NCBI GenBank assembly: GCA_033239525.1
Contig: BSYO01000033.1
Location: 2,099,501 to 2,163,500 of the forward strand
Direction of reading: 5' to 3'
Length of the DNA: 64,000 nucleotides
Source: Nepenthes gracilis
Lineage: Eukaryota > Streptophyta > Magnoliopsida > Caryophyllales > Nepenthaceae
Shown in pieces: positions 22,657-35,227 of the stretch (its first letter is position 1; the number at the start of each line of letters is the position of its first letter). The notes below the pieces were generated by a model. It did not search any database. It was not told the origin of the DNA and worked only from the letters and a program-made list of their open reading frames with translations. The translations under genes and the position numbers were made by a program.

Positions 22657-23510
22657 CTATTTAAATTTGTTAAATTAGAATGAAAAAGGTGGTGAAAAAC
22701 CAAAGCAACTATGCATTTTTTCATGTACTCTTTCATCATATTTATTTTGTTGAATCATTTCACGACATCCTCTTTTCTCTGCCTTGCAATTCAGGTCTCC
22801 ACCCCTTCTCCCGACATCTTCTCCATCGCCATTGACACCTCCTAATCTTTTTAAATTAGGGTTTCACTCTGTCAGTCGACTCCCTCTCTCTCACAACTTG
22901 TGCTCTCAATCTTTCTGATGATGCTCTCTCGGCGCCTCTTCATGCAATTTTTTTTTTTTATCTTAAGCAATTTATTAGTGTTCACGTCGATATTTTTACA
23001 TATCTTCAATCAGTTAGGAATACAATATATTTTATTTTATTTTATTTTTTTCAATGGTATTCTTGCATGTCGCCATTTATGCTTCTCTTATACGATTCAA
23101 GGTAGTATTAATGGCACTTAACTCCTTTCTGTAAACTTCCAAAACCTTTAAGAATAGTTTATCAAATGGTTTTAAAGTTAAGTTTCCTTTATTTATTTAT
23201 TAAAAACCAAAAAATAAATTTATTTCCATAATTTATTAGATTTTATTTGTAAATAATAAATAGGTAGCTAAAGTTGGATTTATTTGTCCCTCATCCGTCG
23301 CAGATTCACAGCCCTTTCAATTATATAAGATTTTACAATTCTTTTTATTAACAATTTTTTTTCTTTGTTAGTTATTTCCCTGTATATGTACCGGTGCTAA
23401 AAAGAAAAAGAAAACATATCCCGAATCACCAACATAAAATAAATCAAGATTGGGTTTTAAAATCCAAACCACAATGCCAATGTCAAATCTCACCAACTAG
23501 GCATAAATAC
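22657..23510. other. Spacer, no gene confirmed
   Basis: A CT-rich stretch (22780-22920) resembles a plant 5' leader and is followed by a 73-codon plus frame (22900-23121) of hydrophobic residues. I recognise no protein and see no continuation. Confidence 0.3.
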
Positions 23511-24622
23511 TGAAAAAGGACATTTCGTCCCAAATTGCACAATAAAGTTTTAACCTTGTACATGATAAGCGGAAGCAGTATAAAATCAGATATTCAATAC
23601 ACAGAAAGAATATTTATTTTTAGGTAATACGAGTAGTATGAATATAAAAATAAAACAATAATAATCATAAAAGATAATTTTTTTGGTGACAAAGAAAAAA
23701 CTCGATCCCACATAATCGAGAAAAATCCTTCGAGTTTGAACGGTTAGGGAAGAAATATACTGTGAAAATTAACTTACAAATCGGGTGGTAACGATGTACT
23801 AACTTAACTGACTTATCCCGTTTTATGATGTCTATCAAAAAACTTCTTGGATTTGTCCACGATAACGGAATTGGGCGCCTTCCGGTCTTCACGTCAATCT
23901 TCATTCTCGAGCCACTTGAATTACCAAACACGACCGAATCTCCATCTTTAACATACCGACGTCACCAACGAAAATAAAAGGGTAGAAGAGATGGAAATGA
24001 GAAAACACGATGCGGAGAGAAAACTTTATCAATGGAACACAATCGTAGACATGAAGTTTTCTCTAAGATGGAGCACAAAAATATAGTTTTTTTCAAGAGA
24101 TGAGGCTCCTCACAAGTCTGCCAGAGATCTTTGGGATTTTAAGATATAAGACAATTATTTATAGATGGTGCAAAAGAAATTTAAAAAATAGAGACGTTGG
24201 AGACAACGTGTCATGGCGCTCGAGCGCGCAGCGAGTGCAGGTAGGATTTCACAGCGCTGCTCGAGCATGGAGGAGGCACGTAGTGATCGGTCACACACCG
24301 TTTTTTAAGCTCGAGCGCAGAGGAAGCGCGAAGCAAGCGTGATGATTCTGGAATTTTTGCTCGAGCATGTGTAGAGCGTAAGGCAGGCGCGGGCGTACTG
24401 GAATCACGGCTCGGGTGGCATGTGAGTGCACAGCAAGCGTGGACCTTCGATTAGCATGGTTCGCGCGAATATTAGGCAAGAGACAAGTGTGGTCGTCCTG
24501 GAGCCCGGGAACGAACCGCTACGAAAATTTGTTGATGCAACACTTTGATGAAATACGACCCGATATCAACACATGACTAAATTTGGTCACGAAATATATC
24601 AACTATAAAAAAAATCCTAACA
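23511..24622 (-). mobile_element. Solo LTR of the Sirevirus-like family
   Basis: The plus strand starts TGAAAAAGGAC and ends ATCCTAACA, the reverse of the TGTTAGAGAC-type ends of this family. Flanking pentamers aatac and aatat differ by one base. A minus-strand TATA box (CTATAAAT) lies at 24157-24164. CTCGAG sites at 24219, 24260, 24310 and 24360 recur every 41-50 bases. It is more diverged than the copy at 46141 and lies only 75 bases left of the gypsy element. Confidence 0.85.
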
Positions 24623-24697
24623 AATATATAATTCGATTATTGTCTACATAATCCTTGCCCCATAATTCAAACCTTGTGGAGATTATTGTCTATATAT

Positions 24698-25474
24698 TGG
24701 ATGGGAACGGTCGAAGTGAGTCGGCCCAAAAAAACGAGCGGCTCAAAAAGTATTGCAGCCTACTGGCTCAAAGGACGGTTAACAGCCCCATTGATCGGAG
24801 AAATTTCTCAAGCATTCGGATGCGGCCCAGAACAGATGTGGCCCAAATCGAAATCGACCCATGAGTCCTTTCTAGCACACAACAGTCAACAGTCCTAATT
24901 AGCCGCGATGCTAAGGATCTTTCCAAATGGCAACCACCTCTGTAACGGAAGCCCCAAATCAGTGCACATCTTGGAAGGCGGTGAGACCCGACAGTTATAA
25001 AAAGCACTAGGAATGCACTCCAAAGGCACGCTCTCTAGCATATTCAAACTCGCACAAGCTTTCCATCTCTCAAGCACTCCATCACTATTTCTCTCTCCAT
25101 TGCTGGTTTCCAACGAATCCAGTGATCAAAAAAGCTGTTCTCCACAAGCGTACTACGACTTAAGCCACTTTCGATGAGTGCACCACCGATTCAAACTTGC
25201 AAATCCCCTTCCTTGCATTCATTTCAGCATACTATGTTTTTATCTTCTTCTTCTTAGAAGGAAAATTATTGATTTGAAAGTCGGATGATAAATTAGAAAA
25301 TGAATTTTGCCATTTTTTTTTGTTTTCTCGTTGACTGTTATGGTGTGCAGGATCCAAAGTGCACACGATCCCAAGGCCGGACTTAGCATTAACCGGACTC
25401 GGACTCGGCATTAACACGATCCCAAGGAGAAGCTAAACAAAAATCCATCCAAGACACAGATCCAGGGCGCATCA
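24698..25474 (+). repeat. 5' LTR of the gypsy element
   Basis: Shares long blocks with 35228-36158 (for example 'ggcaaccacctctgtaacgg' and 'tctcaagcactccatcac') and ends GCATCA like the 3' copy. It is about 150 bases shorter because one central block is missing near 24975-24990. The start at TG is placed by comparison; the edge is uncertain by a few bases. Confidence 0.85.
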
Positions 25475-25492
25475 TTGGCACTATCTGTGAAA
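25475..25492 (+). other. Primer-binding site of the gypsy element
   Basis: Directly after the LTR the sequence reads TTGGCACTATCTGTGAAAAG, a decayed form of the TTGGCGCCGTCTGTGGGAA-type primer site common in plant gypsy elements. Confidence 0.65.
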
Positions 25493-25545
25493 AGCCAAAA
25501 AAAGGCCAATTCACTATGTCATCAGCATCAACATTGTCAACGAAC

Positions 25546-27045
25546 ATGGTGAATACAAGAGCACAAGCCAACATTTCGAAAAAGGAAGTAACCTCACCTA
25601 ACAACAATCACTCAGTTGGTAGCCGGGTAGGAGATTGACCAGCTCTGATCATCCTTACGATGGCGGAGTAGATGGACAAGATGTCCTAAATGCTCCAGGT
25701 GCTTTTGCACACGCAAGGGCAAACAAAGGCAGGGGGCTCTTCAGCCCACACTCCGACCTCTAGGCGAGGAGGTTAGAGAAAGAGGAAGCCAACCAAGAAG
25801 GCCACCCAACTAGGTAACTCTAGCACCCCGAGAGCCTCAAACACCCGAATCCATTTTGGCTAGAAGGACGGTTGAGCCGTGGGAACTCGGAGGAGTGCCC
25901 AGAAAGAAGGAACCCCCGCTACTCTGGAGACGAGAAGAGGCCTCCAGTTCAAGAAGGGGCCTCTCGCATCACCCGATCGGCTAGAGGCAGCAGTTGGCTG
26001 GAGCCACACCGCATGGCCGGAGACTCAAAGTTGAGGACCTACCTCAACACGAAAAGGTTTGCGACCTCCTCACAGGTGGAGGAGAATGTCCAAAAATATG
26101 GAATCACATGTTCTAAGAGGAAGCCGGGGAATACTCGGCCGACTTGAAGAGATCTCATTTCGCCATGGAGATTTGAACCCAGCCGCTACCGCCAAAATTC
26201 AAGATGCCAACCCTGGAACCTTACGACAAAAGCACTAATCCCATAGACCACTTTGATCACATCCGTACTTTACTCAACTTCTAGGGCCTGGAGGAAGCTT
26301 CCATGTGTCAGTGTTTCCCCCTGACTCTAAAGGGAGACGGTAGGATCTAATTCTATCGGCTCCCAATGAATTCAATTCAAAATTTTTCGGACCTTACTGA
26401 TAGCTTCCTAACATAGTACGCCACCAGCCATCACGAGGAAAAGCAGCCATGGTACCTCACTTATGTCAACCAGAAGCTAGACGAAAGCCTGAGGAAGTTC
26501 CTAGGACAGTTTACCACTGAAGACCGAAAGTACATCAATTGACCGACAAGGTGAAGCTCAACAACTTCAAACACCTGGCTCATAAGGACCCACAAATATT
26601 CTGGAGAGGCAAGTTCATTACCCGACCCTATATAGCGGCGGAGGAAGCCAATAAGGCAAAACACTTGAAACGGGCCGATCATCTTTGCTCTTTGTTGGCG
26701 GAAGGAAAAAGGAGGAATTGGGGCCATGAATACCCTCGAAGGAAGTAGCCTAAAATTGAGGCGCCCGCGCAAAGGTAGTTTAGGCCCCTCAACCAGATTT
26801 CGTTAAACGGCTAACAGGCAAACATCCTCATATAAATTTGAAAGGACAAGTTCGTCAAGTGGTCAATGCCCATGAAGAACCCAGAGGGAGGATATTCGAC
26901 AAAGTATTGCAACTTTTATCGATCTCCATATCATAGCACAGAAGACAGTCGGACTCTACAAAGAGAGATCGAGGAGCAGATCCGTTGAGGCCACCTCACC
27001 AAGTTTCCGAGAAACCCAAGACAGAATTTCTATCCTTCACACGAG
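25546..27045 (+). pseudogene. gypsy gag remnant
   Basis: Starts MVNTRAQA, the same opening as the gag at 60487. A Retrotrans_gag-like region follows: PTLEPYDGSTNPIDH-type sequence (about 26205-26260), a block with SMCQCFPLTLKGD (about 26305-26340), then TDKVKLNNFKHLAHKDP in 26539-26748. A later block around 26895-26990 (YCNFYRSPYHSTED) corresponds to the segment before protease. Multiple stops and shifts break the frame, so no full Gag is possible. Confidence 0.8.
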
Positions 27046-27164
27046 GATAGGCCCGAGCAGCAGCAGCCGAGGAATCGGGTTGCGACTGGAGTGGTCAACA
27101 TGATGACCACCAGCCTCCCAAGGCTCACTATGCAGATCGTCAGGAGAAGCAAACTGGATACAAG

Positions 27165-29380
27165 AAATAGAGGGTTGGGGATGATATCATTAGTTTTAGT
27201 AATGAAGATATGACACATGTAATCTTTTCCATACTGATTCTCTGATTGTATCTGCACTCATTTCGGACAGTACTCTAAACTTCCAATAGAAATGAGTCTT
27301 TCTTGATAATAAAAGTTTCCGCGATTTGTTTTACCTCGATACCTATTTTAAATTGGGATTTAAAAAGAGTCTACTAGAGCCGGTCGAATGGCTACTATAT
27401 GGATTGGATAATGAACCAATGGCCGTCCAAGGAACAATTTAGCTAAAGGTCACTTTGGCACATACCCTAAAACGGCGAGCCGTGCACTTATCTTTTTGGT
27501 TGTTGATTTACCTTTCATGTACAACGCTATACTTGACCGACCGTGTCTAGCAGCACTCAGGCTGTGATGTCAATACCCCATCTAAAAATAAAATTCCCAA
27601 CAACATGCGGAATCGGTGAAGTATTTGGTGACTAAGTGACCGGTCGGATATATTACCTGTCTTGGCAGGTAATATATCCGACCGGATATATGACCCTATA
27701 GAATGCACAATTCGGCGAGGCCACTGACCTCGTACTTCTAGATCGGGATAGTCCAGACAAATGTGTACTGATAAGCGGCTCACTCGCCGAACCCTTGCGA
27801 GACCAACAAATCAGCTTCTTGAGACATAAAGCAAACGTCTTCGCGTGAACTCCGCAGATATGCTTCGAATTTCAACAAGAGTAATGGTTTATAAGTTGGG
27901 TCTCAATCTCAACAGTAGGCCCATCAGGCAAAAGCGAATGAACCACTCCATTGAAAAGTTAATAGCCATCCAGGAAGAACTAAAAAACCTACTGTATGCC
28001 AGATATATAAGGGAAGTCTAATACCCAGACAGGCTCTCAAACGTGATTCTTGTCAAGAAGAGTAACGGAAAGTCGCGAGTATGCGTCGACTTCACCGACA
28101 TCAATAAGACTTGCCCGAAGGATAGCTTCTTGTTGATCAAAATCAACCTGCTGGTGGACTCCACTTCCGAGCATGAACTACTAAGTTTCAAAGACACCTA
28201 TTTGGGTTACAATAAGATACGAATGAGCTTATAAGATAAGAAATACACTTCATTTATGACCGATCAAGGGACCTACTGTTATAAGGTCATACTTTTCAGT
28301 CTGAATAACGCAGGCATTACTTATCAGAGACTTGTGAACAAAATATTTGAGAAACAGATCAGCCGAAATATGGAGATGTACATAGACGATATACTCGTTA
28401 AGAGTAAGACCACTGATGACTATATTCACAATCTTGCCAAGGCATTTGAGGTACGCTGGGCATACCAAATGAAAATGAATCCTTCTAAATGTGTTTTCAG
28501 GGTATCATTCAGAAAGTTCTTAGGCTTCATCGTCTCTTAACGGGGATTGAGGTAAACCTAGAAAAGATCAAAGCCCTCTTGAACATAACCCCACCACCGA
28601 ATGTTAAGAATATCAGAGACTGATCGGAAAATTGGCAGCACTCTCCCGATTTTTGGCCAACTTTGGTGACAAATACCTTCCCTTTTTCAAGGTTTTGAGA
28701 GGGACGAAGGCAAACGGATTCCAATGGATGACAAAATGTCAGGCTGCCTTCGACAAACTAAAAAAGTACCTGGCTAGCCCACTTCTCCTAACGTCACCAA
28801 GAGAGGGTGAGAAACTATACCTATACTTGGCAGTTTCAGAGGCAACCCTCAGCTCCGTCTTAATAAATCATGAGTTTGATGCACAATAGTCGGTCTACTG
28901 CATGAGCAAAATGTTGATGGGCATCGACACAAGCTTCTCCCGTCCTGAGAAGATTGCGTTAGCGCCCGTCTTTTTGGCAAGAAAATTGATGCCTTACTTC
29001 CAGGCTCACCAAATAGTCGTCTTAATCGACCAGCCGTTAAAGGGTATCTTGCAAAAGGCTGATGTCTCAGGGCTATTGGTTAAGTGGACTATTGAATTGG
29101 AAAAGTTTGACATTGAATTTATGCCTAGACTGGCCATAAAGGGACAGGCGCTGGTTGACTTCATCATCGAAACCATGACCCCAATACCCAATATGGACTA
29201 CACCCGCGATGCCAATCTCCACGCTGAAGTACCATATTGGGTCCTCCACGTGGATGGCTTGTAGACGAATTCGGGCACTGAGGCCGAAGTGATCCTAAAG
29301 ACTCCTAGTGGGTTCAAAGTGAAATACTCCCTGAAACTTTATTTTCCGGCAACCAATAATGTTGTCGAATATGAAACCCA
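27165..29380 (+). pseudogene. gypsy protease/reverse transcriptase/RNase H remnant
   Basis: A protease-region relic (27180-27560) is followed by reverse transcriptase. The fingers segment, at 28043-28234, includes VKKSNGKSRVCVDFTDINK. The catalytic loop YIDD is encoded at 28378-28389 (MYIDDILVKS). Thumb and connection sequence runs in 28632-28889, and RNase H in 28902-29264 and beyond (VLHVDGL, then TPSGFKVKYSL). A TAA at 28232 and other stops separate the blocks. The active-site residues are readable, but the enzyme is not encoded as one frame. Confidence 0.85.
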
Positions 29381-29384
29381 TCAG

Positions 29385-30062
29385 GTTCGAGGCTTCTGAG
29401 GTCATCATGACCGACAATAAAATCCAATTCACCAGCAAGCGCTTCACCAACTATTACACTAGTTTGGGTATTAGGTTGGTCCACACTTCGGTAATATATC
29501 CACAGGTAAATGAGCAGGTAGAGGTCACTAACTAGAGAATACTGTATGGTCTGAAGGCCAAGTTGGATGATGCAGGGAACTCTTGGGTGGACGAACAGCC
29601 ATCATTGTTATAGTCATACCAGACAACCCCGAGCCAATGCACAAGACACCTATCAGTCTGAGCTATGAAATTGAGGCGGTGATCCCGATTAAGATCGGTC
29701 TCCCAAATCTTTGGGCCAAAGCCTTCGATCAGCATGGCAACTTCCAACGACTTAAGAAACACTTAAACCTGTTGGAGGAAGCGCGGGATGCGGCCCAAAT
29801 GCGCACGGCTACCTACCAACAACGAATTGCCCGCTATTACAATAAAAATATAAAAGCGCGATAGTTCAAAGTGTGAGACCTAGTTTTGTGAAGCGTAGAA
29901 GTCACAGGTAAGACAACCAACAGGAAAAAACTTTTTCCAAATTAGAAAGACTCGTTCCTCGTCTCAACCATTCTGCAGAACGGAGCATATAAGTTTCGAA
30001 CCCAGAACTGCAAGCTAGTTCCCGGGACGTGGAATGCAGTCCATATGAAACGTTACTTCTAA
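29385..30062 (+). pseudogene. gypsy integrase C-terminal half, remnant
   Basis: It begins inside the integrase core (VIMTDNKIQFTSKRF) and includes the block with HTSVIYPQVNEQVE. The C-terminal part in 29583-29864 contains IEAVIPIKIGLPNLW, and the tail ends with WNAVHMKRYF followed by a stop at about 30060. The zinc-binding N-terminus and first catalytic half are missing: the RNase H frame runs directly into this block near 29385, so a deletion of roughly a kilobase or more is inferred. Confidence 0.8.
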
Positions 30063-30237
30063 TAGGTTTCACACCAGCTCCAAGCAGGTCTTGCGTATGT
30101 TCAAAGTTTGCATGTAATATCATATAATTATTAATAAAATAATTCTTTTTTTTTCTACACATTACTACGTCTTTATTCTTTTTTCTTTTCTCATGTGAAT
30201 GCTTGATGAAATTGCATGGAAACAAACGATCTAGATT

Positions 30238-30447
30238 GCCCCTAAGTTAAATCTTAGTCCCATATCAAGTAGCTCGTAAACTGTAGAATTAAACTTTTGT
30301 CCAATACCAAGTGACCCGTAAGTTGTCCGATTAAACTTTAGTCCCATACCAAGTGGCCCGTAAGTGGTCCGATTAAATATCGGTCTCATACCAAGTGTCT
30401 CATAAGTGGTCGGATTAAATATCTGGTCCCATTCCAAATGGCCCATT
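30238..30447. repeat. 42-bp minisatellite, five copies, in the 3' region of the gypsy element
   Basis: The anchor 'cataccaagt' or variants begins at 30261, 30303, 30345, 30387 and 30430, giving periods of 42, 42, 42 and 43 bases. Since 42 is a multiple of three, the minus strand reads a 14-residue repeat (FNRTTYGPLGMGLK type) without stops across 30231-30446. It lies 175 bases after the integrase stop. Confidence 0.88.
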
Positions 30448-30761
30448 CACAGTCAAATGCAAAACCATAGGGGGCTTTCACGGCACGCATGCGAGAACCT
30501 CCTCTCATATGAGATAGTACAGTCAATCTATAACGGTCACTAAACTGAAGCAAAATGTAAAAGAACACAACACGCTCCAACAATAAGCAGGATGCCTGGA
30601 ATTACAATCTAGGCACCTCCATCCGAAATAGAAGCATTATCAAACTGAAAAAGAGTATACTTGTATTCATAAAAATGCACAACACCTTGAGCCACAAAAA
30701 ATGACACAAGCGTACTTTTAAGGGCATTCAAAGGCCCGCGTGTACATGAAATTATCTACAC

Positions 30762-31620
30762 CTACGACTCATCTTGGTGACTACCCGAAGACAGAGGATC
30801 CCTAGTAGGACATGGTGCAGGTGTTCGGCCACTCCTGATCAGATATCCGATTAACTCCGATCGAAGAGAAGCACTGGAATTCCTCGAGTCCAAGAAGTCA
30901 ACAGGAAAATGGGGATCCGCCAAGGAAAAGATCCTCCTGCCTAAATGAATCCCGGCCTGGAACCGCTCCTCCAAAGCGAGAGCCACCTCTTCAGGGTAAA
31001 GTCTTGTTCTCAGCTCGCCTTCGAGCACCGCAATACTCTCCATGGCCCTTGCATGTGCACCAGAGACATTCTGAAGCCTGGCATCAGACTCCAATAGGGC
31101 CTGGTCGAGATAGTTGGCTCGCGCTTGACTCTACAATGCCTTTTCCAACTATAGCATGAACCCGACACTCCATCTCCTCTGCCACAAGATCGGCCTGAGC
31201 CTGCATCATACGAGCAATCTGATCTCCTTGGGAAGACAAAAACTCACACATTCCGTGAGGCGTCCTCACAGGCTAGCAAGTGAAAAAGGAGTCAACAAGG
31301 GAAATTGCAAACGGTCATCCGTACAGTTACATGACGAAACAAATATACTAAGAGAGAAGGACCAACAGACCCAAGGAATGGAGCTACCCTCGAGACACCC
31401 TAGGGATCGAGTAATGGAAGGCTTGGGTGGTTCTGTTCCTCGACAGTGACCGCATTAATGGAGTCCTCAGCGCTGCTCTTAGTCTTCTTCCTCCCGTTGC
31501 TACTCCCCATTTCAGAGGAGGGCTCTAGCATAGGAGGAGAGGGCGCCTTCATCCCCAAATCAAGCAAAATTGAAAGATCGATCATATCTTCGTCAATCAT
31601 GATGGAAGTAGAGGAATTAT
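30762..31620 (-). pseudogene. Antisense ORF unit B of the gypsy element
   Basis: Minus-strand open blocks read in order. 31620-31400 starts with an ATG in the context MIDEDMIDLS and is Ser/Pro/acid-rich. 31269-31084 is a charged, probable coiled-coil segment (QGDQIARMMQAQADLVAEE). 31094-30762 ends with YPEEVALALEERFQAGIHLG. The last block resembles the C-terminal block of unit A (RPKEVSQALKAKLWEGIHLC), so the two units share a duplicated domain. Frames differ between blocks, so it is broken now. Function is unknown. It lies antisense to pol, between the minisatellite and unit A. Confidence 0.6.
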
Positions 31621-31642
31621 GAGGGGAGGCGGTGAATTGAAT

Positions 31643-31681
31643 TGCAGGAGACGCCACACTTAAATAGGTAAAACTCCTGCA
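31643..31681 (-). promoter_or_regulatory. Inverted repeat with TATA-like core upstream of antisense unit B
   Basis: A perfect 8-bp inverted repeat (TGCAGGAG at 31643-31650, CTCCTGCA at 31674-31681) encloses a minus-strand CTATTTAAG, a TATA-like motif about 50 bases before the first ATG of unit B. The position suits a small antisense promoter, but this is inference from motif and spacing only. Confidence 0.35.
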
Positions 31682-32088
31682 AAAATGACGCCACTACAAA
31701 GTTCGAAGGGTCGCATCGCTTCTGTACGAGGTGACACATGTCTTTACCCGATTGAACCCGCCTACAGCACATAATGACAAACGCCACATCACGTTATTAA
31801 GTCACATGCCACCAATCAGCGACGGTCAAAGCAAAGTCATTACTGGCACCGCCGCACGCAACATGGGTTCTAGATCCAAAAATTTAGCATGTGAAGCCGG
31901 CCAGCACGAAAAAAAAAATAAAGAATCAAACTATGATTGAGAAATCAACAAATCTATGAAACTAATTTCTTCTCATCAATAAATATTTGTTGTACAAGTA
32001 GCAAGTACAGGGAAGGAGGAACAAAATGCAAAAATCCTGGTTAAGGCATGGGGCTCCTAAGAGGATGCGAGGGAGGCTCCCCTCCGCC

Positions 32089-34144
32089 TTAGGACAAGTC
32101 AATCAGGTCGTCGTGCCCCAAAGACCAGCGATTCACAGGGTCGGGGACGCCCAATAGAAAGTCGGGAACTACCGCAGTGATGATCCGTCCGCAGAGGTGA
32201 ATACCTTCCCAAAGTTTGGCCTTCAGCGCTTGGCTTACCTCCTTTGGACGCAAATGAATAGCCATCTCATCTTCAAACATGGCATTCTTCGTCCTAAATT
32301 TGCCCCCAACTTCTCGGCTTTAATGGCCCGAGCCTCCAACCTCCCCAGCCTCTCTTTCAGCTCAGATATCTCCAACTTGAGGGCGGCATTCCCCTCTCTC
32401 TCCTGAGCAGTAGCAACACTTGTTTAGCTCAAAAGTTTCCTTAACCGGAGAATTTACTCCCCCTTCTCATCAATCAACTCTGCCTGCTGCTGCAGGCCAT
32501 TCATCACTACGCTAACAATCCTCTGGTCCTACAATTTCAAAAAACAAAAAGAGAAGAAAAGTCAAACCACACCAGTGGAATAGAAAGGAAAGAGGAAGTT
32601 TCCACCAAAGGAATACCGTGAGGAACTTGCACTTCATCATTCCTGCCAAATCTTGTGACTCAGGGCTCTCACATGGAAGGTCCTCTGATGGTCCAACTAG
32701 AAGGTCAAGTGGAGTAGCCTTTGGGACCAACTCCACAGTCACCGTCGCTTCCTCAATGGTACCAACTTCCTCCCTAGTGACCTCCGCTAAAGCGGTTTCC
32801 AAAATGCCCATAGCAGCAGGGAGCAGTGTAGTAGATAGACTGAGATCACCAACATCCATCGGCTTCGTCGGAGGCTCTAACGATAATCCCGCATGCTCTC
32901 CGACAACCAACCCCACCAGCTCTGCAGCTACAGGTCCCACCAACTCCACCTTCACCGGCACAGCTGGCACCATAGATCTACCCAAAGGCGACAGCTGACC
33001 AAGAGGCCCTCCAGTGGCAACTCCCGTAATGCCCAAATCCAAAAGATTGATAGGAGTCTCCATCCAAGACCACTCACCAGCCCCGCTAGGCACCCAGCTA
33101 TGTAAAAATCAATGGCGGTAGAGGATGAGGAAAAAGGCAAAGCGGGTGCAACCCGCTTCCCAGAAGGGCTTCCGGGAGAGCCCCCAATAACAAGAGCCCC
33201 AACTTTACTCTTGGACCGTAATGATCCTAGCAGTGGAGCCTTTGTCTTCTAGACTGACGAAGGTGGACCCTAACAAGCCCAACTAACCTCCTCGCGGGAC
33301 ATCAGGTGGTCTCTCCTGAAATCACTAGGGTGCTCCCACATCAACTTCAATAGAGGCTCAACCGCCTCCACCTCCTCGATGAGGGCCCTCCCAGTGAGGA
33401 CCTCAGGCACATTACCCCAATCCTTAGGTAAGGGCTAATCCTCAGAGACCCTTACATAAAAGAATCGATCCTTTTAGTTTTTCACGGACTCGTAGATAAC
33501 GTTGCTGATGCGCAACTCCCTAGGAGAGAACGAGATCTAGTCTCCACTCTGTGTAAACCGAAATGTGACTCTCATCGTCTCCACAATCAATATCCGCAAA
33601 TGGTGGCAGAAGGAAATACAGAATGAACATAGGTAATGCACAGCATTCATGTGGAGTCTAGTGATGGGGACGCTAAGGGCCTGGAAAATGCGGAGTAGCT
33701 CCTTAGGAACAAGGAGACGAAACCCACTATGCAAGTAAGCCTCATAAATAGCAATGCATCCCTCCGGTAGAGAACATGCCCTATCGTCTTTCCCGGGAAC
33801 AACAAATACAATGGAACTCGGGATATTGTACTAAATGTAGAGGGCTCTGATGTTACTAGTACCAAGAATAGAGCGGATAGCATTAACAGTGCGCGCCATA
33901 AGAGCAAGCAGATAAGAGGTAGTAGAACAAGATTGGAAGCGATTCGGAAGAAGAAACAGGAAGAAGATATGAACTGCCCCTTCATTTTTATAAAGTTCTC
34001 CGCCACCAAAATGATGCAGCGCTTCGAAAAGGCGTGGCAATTATACCGAACATGTTTTGAATCCAAAGACAACGCGGTCAAGTCGAATCTCCTGTCGCAT
34101 TTAAAGCTAGGATTACAACCCCCTTCTGCAATGACAAGTGGCAA
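32089..34144 (-). pseudogene. Antisense ORF unit A of the gypsy element (Transposase_28-like domain)
   Basis: Minus-strand blocks. 33840-33540 encodes a segment like the plant 'putative gypsy type transposon' domain (Pfam Transposase_28): LPEGCIAIYEAYLHSGFRL, then LHMNAVHYLCSF. A linker follows, then a Pro/Gly/Val-rich low-complexity stretch (33093-32512), a coiled-coil-like segment (about 32400-32280, LEISELKERLGRLEARAIK), and a C-terminal block (32280-32089, RPKEVSQALKAKLWEGIHL). Frames shift between blocks and stops are present. Tat-lineage elements of Retand and Grande type are known to carry extra, sometimes antisense, ORFs here. The product's role is not established. Confidence 0.7.
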
Positions 34145-35227
34145 AAAGTAACAGGATGCACAAAGAAGAGCGAGTCCCTTAGCAGCTTAGTGACTCGTCA
34201 AGTACCCAGCCGGCTGCAGAATAAAATAATGAATTAAATCCACTCCACTTATTCACTGGATTCCAGCCGATCAATGAAACCGATCAACCATTATTCCGGC
34301 TCCACTTTCTCTCCGGACTTAAGCGGTTTGGTCAGCGAAACCGGTCAATGACCATTTCAACTCCGCTCCCTCTCGGATCACAATGGGTCCGGTCAACACA
34401 ATCGGTCAACTATCTCCTCACTTTCTTTGACCAGACCATCTTGACTCCAAAACTACGACCTTTCTATATGTCAAACCGTCCGGCCAGGACTCATAACTCC
34501 TTGGTCATTCCGAATAACAAAATAATAATAATAACAATAACAGAAATAACAAAATATGTATGGCAACGAAAGATAAGGAAGCAACAGAGAAATTGTTCGC
34601 ATAAATAGCTGCAAGTTTTCTCATTAACTTCTCCTTACAAGTTACACAGCCTTTAAAAGCAATCGTACAACGAAACAGCTGTGACAGGGAGAGAAAAAGA
34701 GGGTAATACATAAGTAGCCCATCCCGAAGGCTCTTCTCCAAGCTCTCAACTGAAGTACTGACATTCGACCATGGGTGCAAATCTTGTCAGTAACCACCCA
34801 CACAAAAAGGTGTGACCAAAGCGGCCTCCTACACGAAAAGGAGCAACCAAAGCAGCCCAAGCATCATAACTCAAAACAATAACACTAGAGAACACGAACG
34901 ACCTAAACTTTGAGCCGGCAAATGGAAAAGCAAGCTCCCCAGTGATGTCAAACTCTCACACCATCTCACCAGGTAATAAGAGGGACAATACTGAGAAATG
35001 TCAAATCTCTCGATTTATAGCATGCAAGGAAGCCGGCAAAATGCTAAACACCAAATCACCACCAACCTGGCGAATCTACAGAGAATTGAAAAACAGGGGG
35101 GTCACACATCGAGAATAGTAAAAAAGGGAATCTATGTCAGACTTGATAAGACAACACAGCCAGTCGTGTCCCATCAGGAACATGTCAGAGGTTAAAATTT
35201 TTGACCACCAGTATGGGGGGCTAGTAA
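34145..35227 (+). other. 3' untranslated region and polypurine tract of the gypsy element
   Basis: Non-coding zone before the 3' LTR. 34260-34435 contains several 'accggtcaa' and 'atcggtcaac' motifs, including W-box cores. A G-run (35215-35220, in 'gtatggggggctagtaa') beside the LTR is the likely polypurine tract. Confidence 0.55.
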
